From Candidatus Moranbacteria bacterium GW2011_GWC2_40_12 (GTDB lineage: Bacteria; Patescibacteriota; Minisyncoccia; Moranbacterales; UBA11712): 54,748 nt of DNA. Below are positions 48,136 through 54,748 of this stretch, in pieces. Where the stretch lies: NCBI GenBank assembly GCA_000995965.1, contig LBYD01000005.1, forward strand, positions 1 to 54,748, given 5' to 3'. Positions within the stretch are counted from its first letter, which is position 1. Each line of letters begins with the position of its first letter. A program made the translations under genes and the position numbers. Below the pieces are notes generated by a model that did no database searches, was not told where the DNA came from, and saw only the letters and a list, made by a program, of their open reading frames with translations.

Positions 48136-49161
48136 ATGGCAATGTTTCGGAAAATTTTTCAAAAGAGATGGTTCAAATTTTTGGCGGCGGCGGTTTTGAT
48201 AGTTGTCGCGGTGGGAGGATATTTCGCCTGGAAGACCGGCTACACGCTAAATAAGATCTCCGGATCGGAAAATTCTGCCTTAGGAAGTCTCTTGGGAAGC
48301 GGCGCGACCCCCGATGAGCAAGACGGGCGGATCAATGTCCTTCTGCTCGGGATGCGGGGCGCAAATATGCCCGGCGGAGGACTCCTTGCCGATTCGATCA
48401 TGGTCGCTTCCCTCGACACAAAGAATAACAGGGTCGGCCTGATTTCTGTCCCGCGCGATCTTTGGGTTCAGATTCCCGGCACAAACGAACGCGGCAAAAT
48501 CAACTCGGTCTATTCTCACTGGGAAAGCGGCGGACGCGGCCAAGGTATCGAAAAAATGAAAGAAATGATGGGGACAATCACGGGCCTCAAGATCAACAAG
48601 GCGGTGGCCATCAATTTTGAAGGATTCCGGCAGCTTATCGACGCTGTTGGAGGTATTGACGTCAGATTGCCGAAAGGTTTTTCCGAACCGCTGCAATTCG
48701 TGGAGGGCAATGAATGCGGAGGAGTGTTCACTCTGCCTGCCGGCACGAACCATCTCAACGGTGAGAAAGCCCTTTGTTATGCCCGTTCTCGCGTCACTAC
48801 CAACGATTTCGACCGCTCCAAGCGCCAGCAGATCATTCTTCAGGCGTTGAAGGATAAGATGATTTCTCTCGGAACACTCGCTGATTTCACAAAAATCAAC
48901 AAAATTCTCGATATAGCCGGAGCGAACGTCAAAACTGATCTCACGCCGGAAGAAATGAAAGGCTTTTATGACCAATACGGACAAATGAAAGAAGCCGATA
49001 TCGTCCAGCTCTTCTTCGAAAATTCCGAAAAGGGGCTACTCAGAGTTCCCGAAGCAGGCACGGGCCTCGGCTATGTCCTCGTTCCGATTGCAGGGCAGGA
49101 CAACTATACCCAGCTTCAGGACGCCAGCCGGAATGTATTCAGCAGTGAAACGCAGAAATAG
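48136..49161 (+). CDS. LytR-CpsA-Psr family protein
   Basis: INVLLLGMRGANMPGGGLLADSIMVASLDTKNNRVGLISVPRDLWV, GEKALCYARSR. Confidence 0.92.
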   Translation: MAMFRKIFQKRWFKFLAAAVLIVVAVGGYFAWKTGYTLNKISGSENSALGSLLGSGATPDEQDGRINVLLLGMRGANMPGGGLLADSIMVASLDTKNNRVGLISVPRDLWVQIPGTNERGKINSVYSHWESGGRGQGIEKMKEMMGTITGLKINKAVAINFEGFRQLIDAVGGIDVRLPKGFSEPLQFVEGNECGGVFTLPAGTNHLNGEKALCYARSRVTTNDFDRSKRQQIILQALKDKMISLGTLADFTKINKILDIAGANVKTDLTPEEMKGFYDQYGQMKEADIVQLFFENSEKGLLRVPEAGTGLGYVLVPIAGQDNYTQLQDASRNVFSSETQK

Positions 49162-49187
49162 GATTTTTTATCAAAAAAACTTTAGAC

Positions 49188-49215
49188 GAAAACCGCCTCA
49201 TGAGGGCGGTTTTCT
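49188..49215 (+). terminator. Rho-independent terminator after LCP gene
   Basis: AAAACCGCCTCATGAGGGCGGTTTTCTTTTTT. Confidence 0.85.
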
Positions 49216-49311
49216 TTTTTTCCTTGGAGAGGAATCAGCAGATCGGCTTGCTTTTCTGCGTCAGATTCTCAAGGCAACTTCCGGATCAGCAATCCGACTC
49301 GGTTTCTTGCC

Positions 49312-50343
49312 CTATCTGATCCTGACCGCGTTTTCCCGAGCAGCATCCCCCACTCCGTCAATCGAAATCGTCAAGGGATAATATCCAGTTTGTGAAAAAT
49401 CACTCATATTGAAAGTGCAGGTTGCTTTTTTCCCATTTCTGGAAACTTTTACTTTTATTGCTTCGTAGAATCCCAAAGTGCAAGTGGTAGGAGCGCTGGA
49501 ACTTCTGAAACCGGTCCCTTTCGCTTTGATCTTGAAAGTGCGCTTCCGCGCCTTGTATTTCACTTTTCGGTTGTTGTTCCATTTTATCCTCATTGCGCTC
49601 ACGCTGCTTCCTCTTCCAACCGCCCGGAACGAGCTGAAATGCTGCGCATTGAAAATGAGCGTTCCAGCGGCTGCATCATAAACAGCCCCCAGGTCGGAAG
49701 AGTCGGCTAGCACTCCATCCACGTATATGTCCGGTGTCGCGTCAAAATCCAGATTATACATCGTCAGCACCGCCCCGTAATTCGCGAGTTCCGGCACCAT
49801 TTCCGCATTGAGGCTGATATAGCCATTCTGGAAAGTGAGAAGATTCGGCAAATTCTGCATGAAAACCTGGAACCGATAGGACATAAAATCCAGCGTCCGG
49901 TCGAAATATATTTTTCCTTCACCCGCGCTCTGGAAATAAAGATTGTTCACATTGTGCCAGTCATCCATATCCCAGATATTCGAAGTTTTGCCGTATTGCT
50001 CCATGCTCGTTCGCATTATTTCGAAGCCTTCGTCAAAGTTCTCGCATGTGTTGTAGTATCCCGAAGTCAGAGACGCCACCTGGGCCGGATCTCCGCTCCA
50101 AACTTCTCCGGAAACATCCTGCCCCGCTTCTCTTCTTTTTTCCACATCGTAAGTCCATAGTTCCCCGGTCGCGGCGAGCTCATCAATTTTCGCTTTGCAG
50201 CCGTCAACATCGTTTGGATTGTCCATCGCGGCGAGTGTATCCCAAAAAATATCGTCCTCGTCCGGATTGTCAAAGGCCAGCGCATTTCCCGCAAAACCAA
50301 GCGCCAGAAAAAAAACCAGCGCTCCCACAATTTTTGCTTTCAT
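49312..50343 (-). CDS. secreted protein of unknown function with Lys/Arg-rich Ig-like C-terminus
   Basis: signal peptide MKAKIVGALVFFLALGFAGNALA. Confidence 0.7.
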   Translation of the reverse strand: MKAKIVGALVFFLALGFAGNALAFDNPDEDDIFWDTLAAMDNPNDVDGCKAKIDELAATGELWTYDVEKRREAGQDVSGEVWSGDPAQVASLTSGYYNTCENFDEGFEIMRTSMEQYGKTSNIWDMDDWHNVNNLYFQSAGEGKIYFDRTLDFMSYRFQVFMQNLPNLLTFQNGYISLNAEMVPELANYGAVLTMYNLDFDATPDIYVDGVLADSSDLGAVYDAAAGTLIFNAQHFSSFRAVGRGSSVSAMRIKWNNNRKVKYKARKRTFKIKAKGTGFRSSSAPTTCTLGFYEAIKVKVSRNGKKATCTFNMSDFSQTGYYPLTISIDGVGDAARENAVRIR

Positions 50344-50413
50344 TTTTTTGTTTTTTTAAATTTTTAATTTTTAAGATAAAAGGGTTGCCTCTAGACTAAT
50401 TAAAATTAAAAAT

Positions 50414-50700
50414 GATTATATTGTCAAGTCAACCTTTTTCAGGCAATTCGCGCCAGAAAATAAAACGACCCAACATTCAAGGCCAGGGGCAATGTTGGAG
50501 ATCTTTTACTCGAAATCCACAGCCTTTCCTGAAAAAATTTGATCGTCCTTTGCGAGGCCATGCCAGAGTTTTTTCTGATATTATGATCATCTCCCGCGTA
50601 CTCAAAAAGTTTGACGGATTTGCCCGATTTTTTCAGTTCTTCATCGAGACGCCGGGATAGTTCGACCCATTGGCGAGAGCCTCTTCAATCGTGAAATCCC
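50414..50700 (-). pseudogene. C-terminal remnant of S9/alpha-beta hydrolase
   Basis: reverse frame ...QWVELSRRLDEELKKSGKSVKLFEYAGDDHNIRKNSGMASQRTIKFFQERL... carries the typical DDH catalytic His block but no N-terminal hydrolase domain. Confidence 0.5.
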
Positions 50701-50887
50701 TCCCGGCTATCCGATTCCGGCCGACTAAGTGATAATATCGCGATTGCCAATCCGATAACGGAAAAAATGGAACGACAATTTTGGCAGTTCTGTTCATATC
50801 CCAAAATTTATCATGAATTATATTTTTGAGAAATAATCCGAGCTGGTCAAGTGTATAAAAAAACGAGTGGAACCTGAATCAAATCTC

Positions 50888-51712
50888 ATGAATCCTCCGG
50901 AACAACAAGAAAAATCCGCCGCCAGTTGCTGCGATTATCCGGTTTTTGGCATCTATTCATGGCTCATCGGCCTTGCCGTGTTGCTGGTGATCGTGGGAGG
51001 CTATATCGCTTTGCGAAATGGCAGTCCTGCTTCCGAGCAAACGGCGCCGGATGTTGCCAAAGAGGATGGCGCGGCGGGTGAAGCGAGGATTTTGAGTTTT
51101 GAAAATCCAAAAAAATCAGCGCACTACGAAAGCAACACGCCCGGTCACGGCACGACACTTGCCGGGGTCCCGATCAACATTACTATTGATTTCAATTTTG
51201 ATCTCGCGCCGCCTTCCGACATATCCGTAAAAATGGACGGGAAAGAATATGGCGCCGGAAACACTCTGATTGACGCAAACAAACTGGCTATGAGAAGAAA
51301 TATGGAGCCCGGCTCTCCCGACGGATTTTATGATGTTTTTTATAACGCTTGCTGGCCGGACGGGTCGTGCCACGACGGCAAGTTCCAGTTTGCGGTCAAC
51401 CGAACACTGGCGGAAAATTTCACCGACCGGCGAAATCAACCTGAAGTGACAGTCAAAATGAAGGATATCGCTTTTGATCCCAAAGAAATTCGCGTGAGCC
51501 GGGGCGCCAGGATTACCTGGATCCAGGAAGACAGCGCCGAACATTTCGTGAATACGGAAACTCATCCGGCCCACACCTATTTTCCGCCGCAAAATTCCCG
51601 GGGACTGAAATTGGGAGACACTTTCTCAGTTGTTTTCGACCGGCCTGGAATATATCCTTATCACTGCAGCGCCCACGCGAGCGTGATGACGGGAGCAATT
51701 TTGGTGGAGTAG
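50888..51712 (+). CDS. membrane-anchored cupredoxin/plastocyanin-like protein with CopC/Ig-like domain
   Basis: KDIAFDPKEIRVSRGARITWIQEDSAEHFVNTE...FDRPGIYPYHCSAHASVMTGAILVE copper ligands H..C..H..M. Confidence 0.87.
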   Translation: MNPPEQQEKSAASCCDYPVFGIYSWLIGLAVLLVIVGGYIALRNGSPASEQTAPDVAKEDGAAGEARILSFENPKKSAHYESNTPGHGTTLAGVPINITIDFNFDLAPPSDISVKMDGKEYGAGNTLIDANKLAMRRNMEPGSPDGFYDVFYNACWPDGSCHDGKFQFAVNRTLAENFTDRRNQPEVTVKMKDIAFDPKEIRVSRGARITWIQEDSAEHFVNTETHPAHTYFPPQNSRGLKLGDTFSVVFDRPGIYPYHCSAHASVMTGAILVE

Positions 51713-52023
51713 GCAGTCAAAATTTTAATATATTTCATTTATCTCTCAAATAGAAAACGCCTTCCGGTGGCGGTTTTTCTCCTTTGCCCTCCCACGTTTT
51801 TTTGGCCTGGCGGTTATTTGGATAAATATCTGAATAAACTTCCTTACATAAACATAACATCTGATAGGATAGGTCAAAAAATCCAGGAAAGAGTGAAGAG
51901 CATCCAAATATTCAATGTTGGGATCGTATACTGTGATATGCTATAATTTTAGAAGATATTGAAACAAACTAATTGATTTAAACACAAATGAATGGCCTGT
52001 AATCGCAAACTTCAAAAGCGGCT

Positions 52024-52434
52024 TTGCGGCAAGCCACTCATTTTGAAAATTTTATGCTAGAGTATTCCGATCCAAATTTCAGAATTAGCCATCCAAAACG
52101 ATACCCCCCGAAAGATGTAACTAAAGAAAATCCGCTGGAAGAATCGACGGCGGTATTGGATGATATTAAGAAGTTGGGCGCGCAGTTGCGCGAGACAAAG
52201 ATAAATTTGAACGGACTCTTGGAAAAGCAAAAAGAATTTTGTGTGCGATTTGGGGAAGATATGAGCGAAGAAGAGTTTGCGAGACTCGCCAGCGCGATAA
52301 ACGAAATACGCGGAAACATTTCCTGCCTGAGGCAAATGCACAAAGATATAATAATCGCCATGGAGACTGTGCTGTATGTGGATCAAATATATAAAGAAAA
52401 CCTGGATAATTTTGAGGGAAAAACAGAAAATTAA
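52024..52434 (+). CDS. hypothetical protein
   Basis: 136-aa ORF, helical. Confidence 0.4.
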   Translation: MRQATHFENFMLEYSDPNFRISHPKRYPPKDVTKENPLEESTAVLDDIKKLGAQLRETKINLNGLLEKQKEFCVRFGEDMSEEEFARLASAINEIRGNISCLRQMHKDIIIAMETVLYVDQIYKENLDNFEGKTEN

Positions 52435-52580
52435 GATACAAAAAGTGTTACAAAGTTTTTGAATTTCGCAAAGGCTAATCACTCCTAAAGCTCAACTTTC
52501 GGAGTAAAAAATATCAATTTATGAAATTAATAAAAACCGTTGACACGTATACCGCCGCCGCGCCAAAAGATGCGTAAATT

Positions 52581-53897
52581 CTAGACCACCTCTCCCACAA
52601 ACATCGGAATGGCCAGGCGCTTGCGTTTTGTTTCTCCTCTCGCGAGGAGATTTTTTCTTTGCGGAGCGTCTCCCCTGTCTCCAAGATGCTGGGAAAACTT
52701 GTTGGCCGCGAAACTGGAACCCAGATATATCGTATGCTTTCCGAATTTGTCGTTCACTTCATCCACGCCTTTGAAAAGCCGCTTCATCTCTTCGGATCTC
52801 ACGGCTTCGCCAAACAGATCAAGCTGTTTGTTTTTGTCCTCTTCGAGCTTCGAAAGCGTCACGCCGGTGGCGCGATAGAGCGTTCTGGAATTATACATCT
52901 CGTCAAAGTGAATTCTCGCGATGTTCACAATATCATTCGGCACCGAGGTAAGGCGGGAAAATTTCACTTCAATTCCCGAATAGCGGAAATTTTGGAGTTT
53001 CAGGAAAAACGAGCCGCTTTTGGCCGAAAGACTGTACCGCCGCAATTTAATGCAGGCATTCTCGATATTTTTTGAAAGCTGGGAAAAGATGAAGCCGCGG
53101 TCCCGCGAGGGCGGGGTGAAAGTCCTCACTTTCTGGATGGAGGCGTAACTTTCTTTCGATTCCGTTTCAAGCTCGAACACAAATTGGCCGTTGAGCTCCC
53201 GCCAGGTCTCCTGAATGGGTTTGGTGAATTTTTCCCTGACCCATTCTTCGTTTTTGCGCGCGAGTTCCAGAGCCGTATTGACTTTTTCTTTCTTGAGATA
53301 GGCGCTCGTCTGCGGTCCAATCCCCCAAATATCTTCGGTGTATTTTTTGGCGAGATAGCGGTGGATGGAATAGCCCGGAATGATGGTGAGACCGGAGGGT
53401 TTTTTCCATTTTGAGCCGACTTTGGCGATGGTCTTGTTGGGGCCAAGCCCGGCTGAAAAAGTGAAGCCAAGCTCCGCGTCTAAATCCGCTTTTATCTTCC
53501 CGGCGATCCTGGAATAATTCATCCGGAGGGGCCTCCGGAGTCCCGTAATGTCAGCGAAACATTCGTCGATGGAATATTCCTCGACATCGGACGTGTAGCG
53601 CCGCACGATTTCATAAAATCTTTTGGAAAGAAGACTGTAGGTTTCATAATCCGAAGGGAGAAAAACCGCGTCCGGGCAGATTTTTTTGATATCCGAAAGA
53701 CGCATGGCGCGCGTGACCCCCCGGGCTTTGGCTTCATAACTCATGGAAGCCGCGATGCCCCTTTCTTTTCCCGTGATGACGGGCTTGCCTTTGAGACGCG
53801 GATCGCGGGACTGCTCGCAGGAAGCAAAAAAGGCGTCTCCGTCAATGTGCAGGATGGCTCGAGGAAAAGAATTGATGGAAAGCGGCTGGTCTTGCAT
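52581..53897 (-). CDS. Y-family DNA polymerase (Pol IV/V)
   Basis: ILHIDGDAFFASCEQSRDPRLKGKPV, YSIDECFADITGL, AGLGPNKTIAKVGS. Confidence 0.93.
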   Translation of the reverse strand: MQDQPLSINSFPRAILHIDGDAFFASCEQSRDPRLKGKPVITGKERGIAASMSYEAKARGVTRAMRLSDIKKICPDAVFLPSDYETYSLLSKRFYEIVRRYTSDVEEYSIDECFADITGLRRPLRMNYSRIAGKIKADLDAELGFTFSAGLGPNKTIAKVGSKWKKPSGLTIIPGYSIHRYLAKKYTEDIWGIGPQTSAYLKKEKVNTALELARKNEEWVREKFTKPIQETWRELNGQFVFELETESKESYASIQKVRTFTPPSRDRGFIFSQLSKNIENACIKLRRYSLSAKSGSFFLKLQNFRYSGIEVKFSRLTSVPNDIVNIARIHFDEMYNSRTLYRATGVTLSKLEEDKNKQLDLFGEAVRSEEMKRLFKGVDEVNDKFGKHTIYLGSSFAANKFSQHLGDRGDAPQRKNLLARGETKRKRLAIPMFVGEVV

Positions 53898-53938
53898 AAC
53901 TACAAAAAGAATTTATTTTTTATCTTTTTTCTGTTTTA

Positions 53939-54502
53939 TTAGTATTTTCTCACGACCGCCGTCACGACGGCAGCGATATTGAGTTCATCTTCGGGAACAA
54001 TCGGTTTGAATTTTTTGTTGCCGGGCGCCAGCGTTATCTGTCTGCCGGACTTGCGGAGATATTTCATTGTCCAGTTCCCATCCACTTCCGCGATCACGAT
54101 ATCTCCGTTTTTGGGAGGCTTGTTTCGCTCCACCAGCACGATGTCGCCGGGTTTTATTCCGGCGTCAATCATCGAGTCTCCGCTGACTTTCAGCATATAA
54201 GTGGCTTCTTTGTTTTTGATGAGATATTCATCGAGCGTGATCGTATCGATGAGCTCTTCCTCGGCGGGAGAAGGAAAGCCGGCTTCCACCGTTCCCAAAA
54301 CCCTGGTTTCGCCGAAAATCCTTTTCGGGATAATTTTTCCGCTTGAGTCCTTGGCGACCAAGCCCGCTTCCACCATCTTGACCACCAGCTTGTAGGCCGC
54401 ATTCTTGGACTTGAATCCCAGGAGCCGGGCAATTTCACCGTAACTTGGCATCCTTTTAGCTTTGCGATAAAAAGCGATAATTTTGGCGTGGTATTTTTTC
54501 AT
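53939..54502 (-). CDS. lexA: LexA/UmuD-type autocleaving repressor
   Basis: wHTH, cleavage LGTVEAGFP (Ala-Gly), SGDSMI Ser, MKYL Lys. Confidence 0.9.
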   Translation of the reverse strand: MKKYHAKIIAFYRKAKRMPSYGEIARLLGFKSKNAAYKLVVKMVEAGLVAKDSSGKIIPKRIFGETRVLGTVEAGFPSPAEEELIDTITLDEYLIKNKEATYMLKVSGDSMIDAGIKPGDIVLVERNKPPKNGDIVIAEVDGNWTMKYLRKSGRQITLAPGNKKFKPIVPEDELNIAAVVTAVVRKY

Positions 54503-54534
54503 AACACTTGTAGCATTAGCAGTTTGGCAATATC

Positions 54535-54564
54535 ATTATAGGTGAACCATCGTTCACTTGTCAA
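54535..54564 (-). promoter_or_regulatory. lexA promoter with embedded SOS box
   Basis: reverse strand TTGACA-AGTGAACGATGGTTCACC-TATAAT; palindrome GTGAACCATCGTTCAC (54542-54557) fills the spacer. Confidence 0.9.
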
Positions 54565-54748
54565 CCCCGGATGGAAGTACGGGCGTAAAACAATTTTCTT
54601 GAAAAAAAATTCGCTGGCGATTGTATGAATATAAAGGAATGCATAAATAATTAGGAGTTAGTCTAGAACACGATTAGAGCTACTTAACAATTTCCTGATA
54701 ATTAAGCCTAAATTCTGCTGTCTGTAATTGAAACGAAATTCCATCTCC

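Noticed and set aside
47612-48142. 176-aa minus ORF containing FLRSDLRKE
   Set aside because: Shadow ORF; the peptide match to RsmI only reflects the shared palindrome DNA
52609-52680. Another palindromic insertion in the Y-family polymerase C-terminus (TCTCCTCTCGCGAGGAGA)
   Set aside because: The encoded GDRGDAPQRKNLLARGETKRKRLAIPMF looks like native polymerase tail sequence and no second copy was seen

Overview
The window looks like chromosomal DNA from a Patescibacteria/CPR (Parcubacteria-like) bacterium. This is inferred from gene content, for example short divergent housekeeping genes, many GIY-YIG/M16/M17/secreted proteins and an orphan histidine kinase. Most of it is ordinary coding sequence: metG, rsmI, glyQS, tgt, recO, ileS, typA, cspA, lexA, a Y-family polymerase, secreted proteases and dockerin- or MopE-like exported proteins. 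There are no rRNA genes and no CRISPR arrays. I found one tRNA, tRNA-Asn(GTT), at 31464-31535. The non-ordinary content is as follows. (1) Short palindromic elements sit in-frame inside conserved translation/RNA-modification genes (metG, tgt twice, rsmI). One family has compensatory stem changes between copies, resembling Rickettsia palindromic elements. (2) Period-7 (heptanucleotide) repeat tracts occur in metG, ileS (two), a U32 peptidase and several intergenic gaps. (3) tRNA-Asn appears invaded from both sides: a ~305-bp GIY-YIG unit flanked by a 19-bp duplication of the tRNA 5' end, and a serine-recombinase element whose integrase C-terminus is read through the tRNA 3' half. (4) That recombinase heads a compact operon of Vsr, Dcm-like methylase, putative PD-(D/E)XK endonuclease, excisionase-like HTH, HhH-GPD glycosylase-like protein and phage/plasmid gene-II-like Rep, followed by a hairpin cluster. 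(5) Adjacent cassette-like genes each carry a repeated ~73-nt motif, a terminator and a TTGACA-17-TAnnnT promoter. (6) A LexA operator lies exactly inside the lexA promoter.
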